From NCBI RefSeq assembly GCF_003952665.1, contig NZ_CP017946.1:868001-932000 (forward strand): DNA of 64,000 bases, given 5' to 3'. Positions 35,459 to 44,550 of the stretch are shown here, in pieces (the stretch's first letter is position 1; each line of letters starts with the position of its first letter). Source of the stretch: Bosea sp. Tri-49. GTDB taxonomy: Bacteria; Pseudomonadota; Alphaproteobacteria; Rhizobiales; Beijerinckiaceae. A model generated the notes under the pieces. That model worked only from the letters and a program-made list of their open reading frames with translations, had not been told where the DNA came from and searched no databases. A program made the position numbers and the translations under genes.

Positions 35459-36550
35459 ATGGACCGCCGCAAGCTTCTCAAGACCTCTGCTGCTGGAGCC
35501 GCCGCCGCGACCATCGCCGCCCCGGCGATCGCGCAGACCAATCCGAAGATCAATTGGCGTCTGACCTCGAGCTATCCGAAGAGCCTCGACACGCTGTTCG
35601 GCATCTCGACGCAGGTCGCCAAGCGCGTCGCCGAAGCGACCGACGGCAATTTCCAGATCCAGACCTTCGCTGCCGGCGAGATCGTGCCGGCGCTGCAGGC
35701 GCTCGACGCGGTCCAGAACGGCACGGTCGAATGCAGCCACACGTTGTCGAGCTTCTATATTGGCAAGGATACCGCGTTCGCCTTCGAGACCTCGCTGCCC
35801 TTCGGCCTCAACACGCGCCAGCAGAATGCCTGGCTCTACCAGGGTGGCGGGCTCGAGCTCTGCCGCGACCTGATGAAGAAGTTCGGCGTCCACACGATTC
35901 CGTCCGGCAATACCGGCGCGCAGATGGGCGGCTGGTTCCGCAAGGAGATCAAGAGCGTCGCTGACCTCCAGGGCCTGAAATTCCGCATTGCCGGTCTCGG
36001 CGGCCAGATCATGGCCAAGCTCGGCGTGGTGCCGCAGACATTGGGCGGCGGCGACATCTATCCGGCGCTGGAGCGCGGCACGATCGACGCGGCCGAGTTC
36101 TCCGGCCCTTATGACGACGAGAAGCTCGGCTTCGTGAAGGTGGCGAAGTACTACTACTATCCCGGCTTCTGGGAAGGCTGCGCCAATGTCAGCTTCATCG
36201 CCAACAGCGAGAAGTGGGCCGGCCTGCCGGCGCATTACCGCGCCATCGTCGAGGCGGCCTGCGCCGAGGCGAACGCGCTGTGCATGGCGAAATACGACCA
36301 CGGCAACCCCGATGCGCTGCTGCGCCTGATCGCTTCCGGCGCCGAGCTGCGCGCCTTTCCGCAGGATGTGATGCAGGCGGCCTTCAAGGAGGCCTTCGCC
36401 CTCTACGCCGACCAGGCGGCGAAGAACCCGGCCTTCAAGACGCTGTGGGATTCCTTCCTGCCGTACTGGAAGAAGGAGCAGCTCTGGTTCCGCGTCGCCG
36501 AGCTGCCCTTCGACGCTTTCAATGCGCAAGCGTCGCAGTCGCTGCGCTGA
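35459..36550 (+). CDS. TRAP transporter solute-binding protein (DctP family)
   Basis: A 363-residue periplasmic binding protein for a TRAP carboxylate transporter. It has a twin-arginine-type signal (MDRRKLLKTSAAGA, cleavage after about residue 26, AIAQ). Family blocks are INWRLTSSYPKSLDTLFG, GTVECSHTLSSFYIGKD, QGLKFRIAGLGGQIMAKLG and YYYYPGFWEG. The last resembles TakP-type 2-oxo-acid binders. The DctQ/DctM membrane partners are not adjacent. The start is after a long open frame; AAGAGGAAACACC supplies a good ribosome site before this ATG. Confidence 0.9.
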   Translation: MDRRKLLKTSAAGAAAATIAAPAIAQTNPKINWRLTSSYPKSLDTLFGISTQVAKRVAEATDGNFQIQTFAAGEIVPALQALDAVQNGTVECSHTLSSFYIGKDTAFAFETSLPFGLNTRQQNAWLYQGGGLELCRDLMKKFGVHTIPSGNTGAQMGGWFRKEIKSVADLQGLKFRIAGLGGQIMAKLGVVPQTLGGGDIYPALERGTIDAAEFSGPYDDEKLGFVKVAKYYYYPGFWEGCANVSFIANSEKWAGLPAHYRAIVEAACAEANALCMAKYDHGNPDALLRLIASGAELRAFPQDVMQAAFKEAFALYADQAAKNPAFKTLWDSFLPYWKKEQLWFRVAELPFDAFNAQASQSLR

Positions 36551-36589
36551 GGGCTCGCCCGGAGTTCAGAGCCGAAGGCTGAACCAGTT

Positions 36590-36687
36590 CGTCATGCTCG
36601 CCCTTGTGGCGAGCATCAACGTCCTGGACGCGGCCTTCGATCAGTGAATGAAGACGTGGATGGTCGGGACAAGCCCGACCATGACGG
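36590..36687. repeat. Palindromic intergenic repeat, family C
   Basis: Begins CGTCATGCTCGCCCTTGTGG and CGAGCATC, and ends GGTCGGGACAAGCCCGACC then ATGACGG. Outer arms GTCATG/CATGAC are inverted and each end is itself a small hairpin. It is a third repeat type, distinct from families A and B, lying between the TRAP gene and nagZ. Confidence 0.75.
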
Positions 36688-36751
36688 GAAAGGACGTCCG
36701 CAATGATGGGGGAGCGGTGCCCATCGCCTGCGAATCGGCGATAACGCCTCC

Positions 36752-37765
36752 ATGACCTCGCGCGCCTTCATCGCCGGCTGCCTCGGCACGAGCCTCACCG
36801 CCGACGAGCGGGCGTTCTTCCGCGACGCTCGGCCTTGGGGCTTCATCCTGTTCAAGCGCAACACGCAGGATCCGGCGCAAGTGGCTGCGCTGACGGCGCA
36901 GATGCGCGACTGCGTCGGCTGGCCGGCGCCGATCCTGATCGACCAGGAAGGCGGCCGGGTGCAGCGCATGGGGCCGCCGCATTGGCCGCCCTATCCGCCG
37001 GCGCTGGCCTTCCTCGCGATCAACGATCCGATCCAGCAGCGCGAGATCGTCCGGCTCTCGGCGCGGTTGATGGCGTATGACCTGAAGAGCGTCGGCATCG
37101 ATGTCGACTGCTTGCCGGTGCTCGACGTGCCGATTGCCGGCAGCCATGACGTGATCGGCAACCGCGCCTATGCCCGCGACCCGGCGATGGTGGCGACACT
37201 CGGCCGGGCGGCGGCGGAAGGGCTTTTGGCCGGGGGCGTGCTGCCGGTGATCAAGCACATGCCGGGTCATGGCCGGGCCAAGGCCGACAGCCATCACGAC
37301 CTGCCGGTGGTCGAGACGAGCCTCGACGAGTTGCGCGCCCATGATTTCCGGCCGTTCCGCCATCTCGCCGACATGCCGCTGGCAATGACGGCGCATGTCG
37401 TCTTCACCGCGCTCGACAAGCGCCGGCCGGCGACGGTCTCCCGGAAGATCGTACGCGATATCATGCGCGGCGAGCTCGGCTATGACGGGTTGATCATGAC
37501 CGACGACATCTCGATGAAGGCGCTGTCCGGTTCCTTCGCGGAGAAGGCGCAGGCGGCGATACGGGCCGGCGTCGACGTGGTGCTGCACTGCCATGGCATC
37601 ATGGAGGAGATGATCGCGGTCGCTGGCGCCGTCCCGGCGATGACCGGCCAGCGCGCGCGCCGTGCCGCGATGGCGCTCGCCCGCATCCGGCACGAGCCCG
37701 AGCCGCTCGACATAGAGGCTGCGCGGGCACAACTCGCGAGTGCCCTTGCCATGGGCGGCAGATAA
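36752..37765 (+). CDS. nagZ: Beta-N-acetylhexosaminidase NagZ
   Basis: A 337-residue glycoside hydrolase family 3 enzyme that removes N-acetylglucosamine from anhydromuropeptides in cytoplasmic peptidoglycan recycling. Diagnostic segments are LIDQEGGRVQRMGPP, KHMPGHGRAKADSHHDLPVV (the His/Asp pair on the mobile loop) and GLIMTDDISMKAL, where the first Asp of TDD is the nucleophile. There is no signal peptide, as expected. It precedes scpA as in other Rhizobiales. Confidence 0.94.
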   Translation: MTSRAFIAGCLGTSLTADERAFFRDARPWGFILFKRNTQDPAQVAALTAQMRDCVGWPAPILIDQEGGRVQRMGPPHWPPYPPALAFLAINDPIQQREIVRLSARLMAYDLKSVGIDVDCLPVLDVPIAGSHDVIGNRAYARDPAMVATLGRAAAEGLLAGGVLPVIKHMPGHGRAKADSHHDLPVVETSLDELRAHDFRPFRHLADMPLAMTAHVVFTALDKRRPATVSRKIVRDIMRGELGYDGLIMTDDISMKALSGSFAEKAQAAIRAGVDVVLHCHGIMEEMIAVAGAVPAMTGQRARRAAMALARIRHEPEPLDIEAARAQLASALAMGGR

Positions 37766-37815
37766 GCTGATTCTATCCCCGGGGTTGCGGCCTCGCCGTG
37801 CGGGCGGGGCAGGAC

Positions 37816-38652
37816 ATGGGGATAAGGCCATCGATGGCCGCTGAGCTGCCATTCCAGGAGGACGGCACGTCGGAACGCGCGAGCGGCGAGCCGGCGTTCG
37901 TGATCGACGTCGACGGCTATGAGGGGCCGCTCGACCTGCTGCTCGATCTCGCCCGCCGGCAGAAGGTCGATCTCGCCCGCATCTCGATCCTGGCGCTGGC
38001 GGAGCAATATCTCGTCTTCGTCGAGAAGGCGCGGGAGCTGCGGCTCGAACTCGCCGCCGACTATCTCGTCATGGCGGCCTGGCTCGCCTATCTGAAATCG
38101 CGCCTGCTGTTGCCCGAGCCGCCCAAGGGCGAGGAGCCGAGCGCGGCCGATCTTGCCACTGCGCTGGCACTGCGCCTCAAGCGGCTGGAGACGATCCGTG
38201 CCGCGGCACAGCGGCTCGCCACCCGCGAGCGGCTCGGTCGCGACGTCTTCGCCCGCGGCGCTCCGGAGGTGATCGCCTTCGAGGGGCGGCCGATCTGGGA
38301 GGCTGAGCTCTACGATCTGCTGGCGGCCTATGCGCAGCAGCGCCAGAAGCGCATCCGCCTGCCGATGAGCGTCGGCCAGCGCCAGGTCCTGTCCCTGGCC
38401 GAGGCGCGCGAGGCGCTGGCGCGGTTGGTCGGCGAGGCCGGCGAATGGACCGCAATCGATGGCTATCTCACCCGCTACATGAGCAGCCACGGCCTGCCGA
38501 CGGAGACGATGGCGGCGACGGTCAGGGCCTCCTCGCTCTCGGCGATGCTGGAGATGGTGCGCGAAGGCGTGCTCGACCTGCGCCAAGACGGCGCCTTCGC
38601 GCCGCTCTATGTCCGCCGCCGTTCGGCGCGGCCACCGACGCTCGACCTGTGA
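37816..38652 (+). CDS. scpA: Segregation and condensation protein A
   Basis: Kleisin subunit of the SMC-ScpAB condensin. The core runs from VDGYEGPLDLLLDLARRQKVDL and ADYLVMAAWLAYLKSRLLLP to the C-terminal winged helix (SSLSAMLEMVREGVLDLRQD). The start is ambiguous: GTG at 37798, ATG at 37816 or ATG at 37834 are in frame; 37816 is given here (278 residues). Eight bases separate its stop from scpB, so the two are one operon. Confidence 0.92.
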   Translation: MGIRPSMAAELPFQEDGTSERASGEPAFVIDVDGYEGPLDLLLDLARRQKVDLARISILALAEQYLVFVEKARELRLELAADYLVMAAWLAYLKSRLLLPEPPKGEEPSAADLATALALRLKRLETIRAAAQRLATRERLGRDVFARGAPEVIAFEGRPIWEAELYDLLAAYAQQRQKRIRLPMSVGQRQVLSLAEAREALARLVGEAGEWTAIDGYLTRYMSSHGLPTETMAATVRASSLSAMLEMVREGVLDLRQDGAFAPLYVRRRSARPPTLDL

Positions 38653-38659
38653 GGCGTTG

Positions 38660-39346
38660 ATGGCCGTGGCCGAAGTCGAGCGCGAGAACGAAGAGGGCTG
38701 GGATGCCGACGAGGCGCTGGCGCGCGCCTGCCGCATTGCCGAAGCGCTGCTGTTTGCCTCGGCACAGCCTCTCTCGGCCGAGGATCTGGCGAAATCACTG
38801 CCGGCGAACGTGCCGATCGAGAGGGTGATCGCCGAGCTGGAGCAGAGTTACGCCATGCGCGGGGTGACGCTGCATCGCGTTGCCGGCGGCTATGCCTTCC
38901 GCACCGCGCCCGATCTCGCCTATCTGCTCGCGCCGGAGGCCGAGCCGCCGCGCAAGCTCTCGCGCGCCGCATTGGAGACGCTCGCCATCATCGCCTACCA
39001 CCAGCCGGTGACGCGGGCCGAGATCGAGGAAATCCGCGGCGTCGCCACTGCCAAGGGCACGCTCGACATCCTGCTCGAAGCCGGCTGGGTGCGCCTGCGC
39101 GGACGCAGGCGCTCGCCGGGGCGACCGGTGACTTTCGGCACGACGCCGGCCTTCCTCGACCATTTCGGGCTCGACCGGATCGACGACCTGCCGGGGCTGG
39201 AGGAATTGAAGGGCGCGGGTTTCATCGAAGGGCGCCTTGCCAAGGACCTCACCATGCCGGTGCCGGACGACGATCCGGGCCTGCATGACGACGAGGATCC
39301 GCTCGGCGACCTGTTCACGCCGCTTGACGATGGCGACGCCAGCTAG
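38660..39346 (+). CDS. scpB: Segregation and condensation protein B
   Basis: A 228-residue protein with two winged-helix domains that binds ScpA in the condensin complex. Family segments are ACRIAEALLFASAQPLSAED, AYLLAPEAEPPRKLSRAALE, LAIIAYHQPVTRAEIEEIRG and GRPVTFGTTPAFLDHFGL. The C-terminal tail is strongly acidic (DDDPGLHDDEDPLGDLF). It ends 45 bp before the ABC ATPase gene. Confidence 0.94.
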   Translation: MAVAEVERENEEGWDADEALARACRIAEALLFASAQPLSAEDLAKSLPANVPIERVIAELEQSYAMRGVTLHRVAGGYAFRTAPDLAYLLAPEAEPPRKLSRAALETLAIIAYHQPVTRAEIEEIRGVATAKGTLDILLEAGWVRLRGRRRSPGRPVTFGTTPAFLDHFGLDRIDDLPGLEELKGAGFIEGRLAKDLTMPVPDDDPGLHDDEDPLGDLFTPLDDGDAS

Positions 39347-39390
39347 CACAGCGCAGGCGATCGAGCCCGGCGGGCCGGCAGGAGAACGAA

Positions 39391-40503
39391 TTGGCTCGCA
39401 GTGACGGCAGACCGCGTTGGCTTGGGTGGGGACGGCGCGGCACGGCCGGCGCCGCGATCCCGATGGCGCTCGGCTTCGACGGGGTGACGCAGCGATTCGG
39501 CACGGTGACGGCGCTGGACCAAGTCACGCTCAATGTCGCACCTGGGGAAATCGTCGCGCTGCTCGGCCATTCCGGCTGCGGCAAGACGACGCTGCTAAGG
39601 CTCGCGGCCGGAGTCGAGCGGCCGAGCGCGGGCCGTGTGCTGCTCGAAGAGCGCGACGTGTCCTCGCCGGCTCATTTCGTCGAGCCGGAGGCGAGGGGGG
39701 TCGGCCTGGTCTTCCAGGATTACGCTCTCTTTCCGCATCTTTCGGTGCGCGAGAACGTCCGTTTCGGCCTGCGTGGCTATGGCAATGCCGAGGCCGATGC
39801 GACGGCGTTACGCGCCATTGCCCGTGTCGGCCTTGCCGACCTCGCCGAGGCCTATCCGCACATGCTGTCCGGCGGCGAGCAGCAGCGTGTGGCGCTGGCG
39901 CGGGCAGTGGCACCGCGCCCCGGCGTGCTCCTGATGGACGAGCCCTTCTCCAATCTCGACCGCCGGCTGCGTGACGTCGTCCGCGACGAGACAATGGCGC
40001 TGCTGCAGGAGATCGGCGCGACCTCGATCATCGTGACGCATGATCCCGAGGATGCGATGCGCGTTGCCGACCGGATCGTGCTGATGCGCCAGGGCCGCAT
40101 CGTCCAGAGCGGCACCGGCGAGGAGCTCTATCGCCGCCCCGCCAGCCTCTTTGCCGCCCGATTTTTCTGTGACCTTACCGAGATCGAGGCGAACGTCCGC
40201 AACGGCGAGATCGACACGCCGCTCGGGCGCTTTCCGGCGCCGGGGCTGCCGGACGGGGCGGCGGTGCTCGGCGTCCGGCCGCAAGCGATCCGGCTGGTGC
40301 CGAAAGGGTTCTGCCTGCCGGCGCGGGTGGTGACGCGGCGCTTCCTCGGCGAGGTCGACCATATCGAGCTCGCGGTCGACGGCCTCGACAAGCCGTTGAT
40401 GGCGCGGCTGCCGACACGGCGGGATTCCGTCGTCGAGGGCGAGGATGTCGGTATCGACATTACGATGGACGAAGTCCTTGTGTTCCCTGTAGGGGACACC
40501 TAG
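39391..40503 (+). CDS. Orphan ABC transporter ATP-binding protein, FbpC/PotA-like
   Basis: A 370-residue importer ATPase. Walker A is GHSGCGKTT, Q-loop VFQDYALFPHLS, signature LSGGEQQRVALARA, Walker B VLLMDEPFSNLD, and the H-loop is VTHDPEDAM. The C-terminal 100 residues are a TOBE-like regulatory domain (AVLGVRPQAIRL). It most resembles the ferric-iron FbpC type. A TTG start with GGAGAACGAA upstream is used, and ATG at 39463 would remove a 24-residue basic arm. No permease or binding protein is adjacent. It is wedged between scpB and tatA, which usually touch in this order. Confidence 0.85.
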   Translation: MARSDGRPRWLGWGRRGTAGAAIPMALGFDGVTQRFGTVTALDQVTLNVAPGEIVALLGHSGCGKTTLLRLAAGVERPSAGRVLLEERDVSSPAHFVEPEARGVGLVFQDYALFPHLSVRENVRFGLRGYGNAEADATALRAIARVGLADLAEAYPHMLSGGEQQRVALARAVAPRPGVLLMDEPFSNLDRRLRDVVRDETMALLQEIGATSIIVTHDPEDAMRVADRIVLMRQGRIVQSGTGEELYRRPASLFAARFFCDLTEIEANVRNGEIDTPLGRFPAPGLPDGAAVLGVRPQAIRLVPKGFCLPARVVTRRFLGEVDHIELAVDGLDKPLMARLPTRRDSVVEGEDVGIDITMDEVLVFPVGDT

Positions 40504-40572
40504 TTTCCGGCACAAGCATCTGGCCCTTCGGGACAAGTCGGGCCGCGCGTTCAATTTCGGAGGAGTACCGCC

Positions 40573-40815
40573 ATGGGTGGCGTCAGTATCTGGCACTGGA
40601 TCGTCGTCGGCGTCATCGTCATGCTGCTGTTCGGCCGTGGCAAGGTGTCCGAACTGATGGGCGACGTTGCCAAGGGCATCAAGTCGTTCAAGAAGGGCAT
40701 GGCTGAGGACGAGACCCCGCCGGCGGCTGCGCAGCAGCCAGCCGATCCCAAGGTGATCGACCAGACGGCCCAGACTGCGACCCCGCAGCCGGCCAAGGCC
40801 GAGACCAAGGCCTGA
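40573..40815 (+). CDS. tatA: Twin-arginine translocase subunit TatA
   Basis: An 80-residue protein. One N-terminal helix ([20 protein letters not shown]) and the amphipathic helix beginning [20 protein letters not shown] are textbook TatA, forming the protein-conducting pore. The tail is Pro/Gln/Ala-rich. A very good ribosome site GGAGGAG lies before the ATG. It is first of the tatABC operon. Confidence 0.96.
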   Translation: MGGVSIWHWIVVGVIVMLLFGRGKVSELMGDVAKGIKSFKKGMAEDETPPAAAQQPADPKVIDQTAQTATPQPAKAETKA

Positions 40816-40865
40816 GTCCGCGCCGCTCTGGCGGCGCATGAGGTTTCCTGAAGGACCGGCCGTCG

Positions 40866-41411
40866 ATGTTCGACATCGCCTGGAGCGAAATGCTGCTGAT
40901 CGGGGGCGTTGCGCTCGTCGTTATCGGCCCCAAGGATCTGCCTGGGGCGCTGCGCGCCGCCGGGCAGGCGATCGGCAAGATTCGGCGCATGGCCTCCGAA
41001 TTCCAGGGGCAGTTCAACGACGCGATGCGCGAGGCCGAGCTGACCGACCTCAAGAAGCAGGTCGAGGACATCGGCAATTCGGTGCAGGCTTCGACCAATT
41101 TCGACCCGATCGAGCCGATGAAAGATTTCGGCGCCGCTGACGCTTCGAAGCCGGCGGCGGCCGATGATAAGGCCGTGAAGGACGCCGAGGCGACGCTCGC
41201 CGCGCTGCCTGCGCCCGATCTGCCGGGCCCTGTCAGCATCGAGCCGGCGCCCGTCGCCGAGCCCGAGCCGGAGGAGAAGCCAAAGCGCCGCCGCAAGGCT
41301 GCCGCGACCGAAGAGCCGGCTGAGGTGGCTGTGGTCGAGGAGGCCCCGGCCAAGCCCGTCCGCAAACGCAAGGCCAAGGCGGCCGAGGTCGAGGGCGGAG
41401 AGACGGCATGA
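40866..41411 (+). CDS. tatB: Twin-arginine translocase subunit TatB
   Basis: A 181-residue protein. The N-terminal segment [20 protein letters not shown] ending GPKDLP is the TatB signature, followed by an amphipathic helix and a charged tail rich in Lys, Ala and Glu. TatB with TatC recognises twin-arginine signals. Its stop overlaps the tatC start (ATGA). Confidence 0.95.
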   Translation: MFDIAWSEMLLIGGVALVVIGPKDLPGALRAAGQAIGKIRRMASEFQGQFNDAMREAELTDLKKQVEDIGNSVQASTNFDPIEPMKDFGAADASKPAAADDKAVKDAEATLAALPAPDLPGPVSIEPAPVAEPEPEEKPKRRRKAAATEEPAEVAVVEEAPAKPVRKRKAKAAEVEGGETA

Positions 41412-42235
41412 GCGTCGTCGAGGCCAATACCGATCCGAAGCGTGCGGGCGAGGACGAGATCGAAGCGTCGCGCGCGCCGCTGATCGATCATCTGATCGAA
41501 TTGCGCTCGCGGCTGATCAAGTCGCTCATCGCCTTCCTGATCATGTTCTTCATCTGCTTCGCCTTCGCGACGCAGATCTACAACCTCCTTGTCCAGCCCT
41601 ATATCTGGGCGGCCGGGCCGGGCGCGAATGTGCAGCTGATCTACACCGCGCCGCTCGAATACCTCTTCACCCAGATCAAGATCGCGGCCTTCGGCGCCGG
41701 CTTCTTTGCCTTCCCGGTGATCGCGACGCAGATCTACAAATTCGTGGCGCCGGGTCTCTACAAGAACGAACGCCAGGCTTTCGCGCCATATCTCGCCGCG
41801 ACGCCGATCTTCTTCCTGCTAGGCGCGGCGATGGTGTTCTTCTTCGCCATGCCGGTCTTGATGAAGTTCTCGATCGGCATGCAACAGGCGGCGACCGAGG
41901 GGCAGGCGGGCATCCAGCTTCTGCCCAAGGTCAGCGAGTATCTCTCGCTGATCATGACGCTGATCTTCGCCTTCGGCATCTCCTTCCAGCTGCCGGTAGT
42001 CCTGACCCTGCTCGGCCAGGCGGGAATCATCGATTCGCAGTTCCTGAAGGACAAGCGCCGCTACGCCATCGTCTTCGTCTTCGTCATCGCGGCGGTGCTG
42101 ACCCCGCCCGACGTGATCTCGCAGCTCATGCTCGCGATCCCGATGCTGCTGCTCTACGAGCTCTCGGTGTTCTCGGTGCGCCATGTCGAGAAGAAGCGTG
42201 ATGCGGCGAAGGCGGCCGAGGACGCAGGCGCCTAG
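41408..42235 (+). CDS. tatC: Twin-arginine translocase subunit TatC
   Basis: A 275-residue six-helix membrane protein, the receptor of the Tat system. Conserved blocks are [20 protein letters not shown] at the N-terminus, [20 protein letters not shown] and [20 protein letters not shown]. It ends in a charged cytoplasmic tail. Coupled to tatB by a four-base overlap. serS, often next in Rhizobiales, is not here; opgC follows after 260 bp in which I see no gene. Confidence 0.96.
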   Translation: MSVVEANTDPKRAGEDEIEASRAPLIDHLIELRSRLIKSLIAFLIMFFICFAFATQIYNLLVQPYIWAAGPGANVQLIYTAPLEYLFTQIKIAAFGAGFFAFPVIATQIYKFVAPGLYKNERQAFAPYLAATPIFFLLGAAMVFFFAMPVLMKFSIGMQQAATEGQAGIQLLPKVSEYLSLIMTLIFAFGISFQLPVVLTLLGQAGIIDSQFLKDKRRYAIVFVFVIAAVLTPPDVISQLMLAIPMLLLYELSVFSVRHVEKKRDAAKAAEDAGA

Positions 42236-42495
42236 CGCAGCTCGAACCCCCATCCAGCTCATGCGGTCGATTGCTCAATAGCGATGCAATCCGTCACAGG
42301 CCTTTGAAGCCAATGACGTATTGCGGGGCCGCGCATGCAATAATGCAACGGCAAACCGCGTGCCTCTCCATACGGCAGTGCACAGGCTTGTGATCCGCAT
42401 CTGCGGAGCCTTGCTGGCAACACAATGTTAAGATGAACCGCAGATGAACAAATGTGCAGCTACCTCTTCCGGGCTGCGCATAAGGAGCGGTTCGA

Positions 42496-43680
42496 GTGAG
42501 CGGATTCTGGCGCCTGGTGCTGTTCGGAAAAGGGCCCCGCGATGCGGCCTCGCCCGGCCGCGACCTGCGCATCGACGTGATCCGCGGCCTGATCCTGCTC
42601 GTCATCTTCGTCAACCACATGCCGGGCAACATCGTCGCCTCGGCGATGCCGCATAATTTTGGCTTCTCCGACGCCGCCGACGTCTTCGTATTGCTCGCCG
42701 GCATCTCGGCCGCCTTCGCCTATGGCCGGCTGATCGACCAACGCGGGCTGCTGTTTGGCTCGCTCAAGGTCGGCGCGCGGATCTGGACGCTCTACATCGC
42801 GCATCTGGCGCTGTTTGTGCTGGTCTGTGGCATCGTCGCGACGGCGGTGGTGCGCACCCAGAACGCGCTCTACATCGAGGCGATCAACATCCAGCCCTTC
42901 TTCAGCGACACGCAGGCTGCGATCGTCAACGCACTCGGGCTGGTCTATCAGCCATTCTATCTCGACATCCTGCCGCTCTATATCGCGCTGCTGGCGGCGT
43001 TTCCGCTGATCTACGCGATGGCGCGGACCAGCCCACTCGCGACGCTCGCGATCTCCTTCGCGATCTGGCAAGGGGCGACCCATGCCGGGCTCAACCTGCC
43101 GAACCATCCGGGCGAGGGCGGCTGGTTCTTCAATCCCTTCGCCTGGCAGATGCTGTTCACACTCGGCGTGGTGATCGGCCGGCTCGGGCTTGTCGGTGCG
43201 AGCCTGCCCAGGCTGCGCCTGCTCGATGCCGCGGCCGTCGCGATCCTGCTCTTCGCCGCGGCAGTGAAGTTGTCCTCGGGCAATCCGTTCGGCGTCGCTC
43301 TGCTGAACGACTGGATCGAGAGCCTGCAGATCGGCACCGACAAGACCAATCTCGCCTGGCCCCGCGTCGCGCATCTGGTTGCGCTGGCCTGGCTCGTGCT
43401 GCGCTTCCTGAAGCCCGATGCGAGCCTGCTGAAGGGGATGGTAGGCAGGAGACTGGCCTCGCTCGGGCGGCATTCGCTCGAGGTGTTCTGCGCCGGAATC
43501 GTGCTGGCCATCACGGGTCAGATCATCCTTGCGGAGACCTCCTTCGCCCTTTTGATGCAATTGATCGTGAACCTGAGCGGGATTACCATCCTGATTGGGC
43601 TAGGAACCTTTCTCTCGTGGTACAAGTCGCTCACGGCACGCGCCGCCAGCGCCCCTCGCGAGCAGGCCGCTACGGCCTGA
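42496..43680 (+). CDS. opgC: OpgC-family acyltransferase-like membrane protein
   Basis: A 394-residue multi-pass membrane protein (about ten helices) of the OpgC family, which adds succinyl groups to osmoregulated periplasmic glucans. The N-terminal block RDLRIDVIRGLILLVIFVNH and the following HMPGN, LSGISAAFAYGR-like region (here VLLAGISAAFAYGRLID) are the family hallmark. A GTG start follows AAGGAGCGG. The 3' end overlaps the next gene by 64 bp, so they are co-translated. A free-standing acyltransferase plus a hydrolase-like partner suggests polysaccharide decoration. Confidence 0.85.
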   Translation: MSGFWRLVLFGKGPRDAASPGRDLRIDVIRGLILLVIFVNHMPGNIVASAMPHNFGFSDAADVFVLLAGISAAFAYGRLIDQRGLLFGSLKVGARIWTLYIAHLALFVLVCGIVATAVVRTQNALYIEAINIQPFFSDTQAAIVNALGLVYQPFYLDILPLYIALLAAFPLIYAMARTSPLATLAISFAIWQGATHAGLNLPNHPGEGGWFFNPFAWQMLFTLGVVIGRLGLVGASLPRLRLLDAAAVAILLFAAAVKLSSGNPFGVALLNDWIESLQIGTDKTNLAWPRVAHLVALAWLVLRFLKPDASLLKGMVGRRLASLGRHSLEVFCAGIVLAITGQIILAETSFALLMQLIVNLSGITILIGLGTFLSWYKSLTARAASAPREQAATA

Positions 43681-44447
43681 GCGCCTTTCTTCTGATCCTG
43701 GCGTCGGCCCTGCCGGCATTCGCCGGGCCAAAACCGCTTGCCCAAGCGGTGGATGGGCGCTGCCGGGCCGGTGCGGCCCAGCACCCGTTCAAGCCGTCGC
43801 TATCGGCAGCAAAGCGCGCTTTGACTGAAACTAATAAGCTCACCATCGTGGCGCTCGGCTCCTCCAGCACTGCCGGAACCGGCGCGAGCGATGCCGACCG
43901 CAGCTACCCCGCCGTGCTCGAAGCGGAGTTGCGCCGGCGCTTGCCGGGGCGCGAGATCAAGGTCGTGAACCTCGGCGTCGGCGGGCAGTCGGCCTATGAG
44001 ATGTATCTGCGGCTCGAAAGCGAGGTCATTCCCGAGAAGCCGGCGCTGGTGATCTGGCAGACGGCTGTGAACGACGCCATTCGCGATATCGGCGAGGAGA
44101 AGCTGGCGAAGATCCTGCGTAAGGGCGCCCACAGGCTGCAGGAGGCGGGGATCGACCTCGTGCTGATGGACATGCCCTGGCTCCTGCGCGAGGGCCGCTA
44201 TCCCAAATATGACGACTACCGGGCCGTGCTGGCGAAGACGGCGAGCGAGAGCGGCGTTTCGGTCTTTCCGCGCTACGCCATGATGAAGAGCTGGTCGGGC
44301 TCGAAGCAGTTCAGCGAGGAGGAGATCGTCGGCATGGACGGGCTCCAGGTCGTCGAGGCCAGCTACCGCTGCTTTGGCATCCGTCTCGCTGACGGCATCA
44401 TCGGCGAGCTGACCGGCGGGCGCGAGCCCGGCAAGTCGACGAATTGA
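43617..44447 (+). CDS. SGNH/GDSL hydrolase-like protein lacking the usual catalytic His
   Basis: A 276-residue secreted protein (signal about residues 18-36, YGLSAFLLILASALPAFAG). Block I is G81-S-S83-S-T-A-G with S83 as the nucleophile position, block II glycines are in NLGVGGQS, and block III N152 is in WQTAVNDA. In block V the expected D-x-x-H reads D241-G-L-Q244, so the catalytic His position holds Gln (codon CAG). The start is a GTG inside opgC. An O-acyl esterase or acyltransferase acting with OpgC is plausible for the family, but this copy may be inactive. Confidence 0.82.
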   Translation: MVQVAHGTRRQRPSRAGRYGLSAFLLILASALPAFAGPKPLAQAVDGRCRAGAAQHPFKPSLSAAKRALTETNKLTIVALGSSSTAGTGASDADRSYPAVLEAELRRRLPGREIKVVNLGVGGQSAYEMYLRLESEVIPEKPALVIWQTAVNDAIRDIGEEKLAKILRKGAHRLQEAGIDLVLMDMPWLLREGRYPKYDDYRAVLAKTASESGVSVFPRYAMMKSWSGSKQFSEEEIVGMDGLQVVEASYRCFGIRLADGIIGELTGGREPGKSTN

Positions 44448-44453
44448 GCTTTG

Positions 44454-44544
44454 CCGTCATTGCGAGGAGGCTTCAGCCGACGAAGCAATCCAGCAGACGT
44501 AGAGCGAGCCTTCCTGGATCGCTTCGCTGCGCTTGCGATGACGG
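44454..44544. repeat. Long palindromic repeat, family A, copy 2
   Basis: CCGTCATTGCGAGGAGG ... GACGAAGCAATCCAG ... CTGGATCGCTTCG ... GCGATGACGG. It is the same architecture and arms as 24008-24096, with a diverged centre. It lies seven bases after the SGNH stop and likely acts as a terminator hairpin. Confidence 0.85.
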
Positions 44545-44550
44545 TAGTTC

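Noticed and set aside
34484..36529. A 681-codon open frame on the minus strand
   Set aside because: It covers the ureohydrolase and TRAP binding-protein genes on the other strand, which have clear family motifs. The antisense translation has none.
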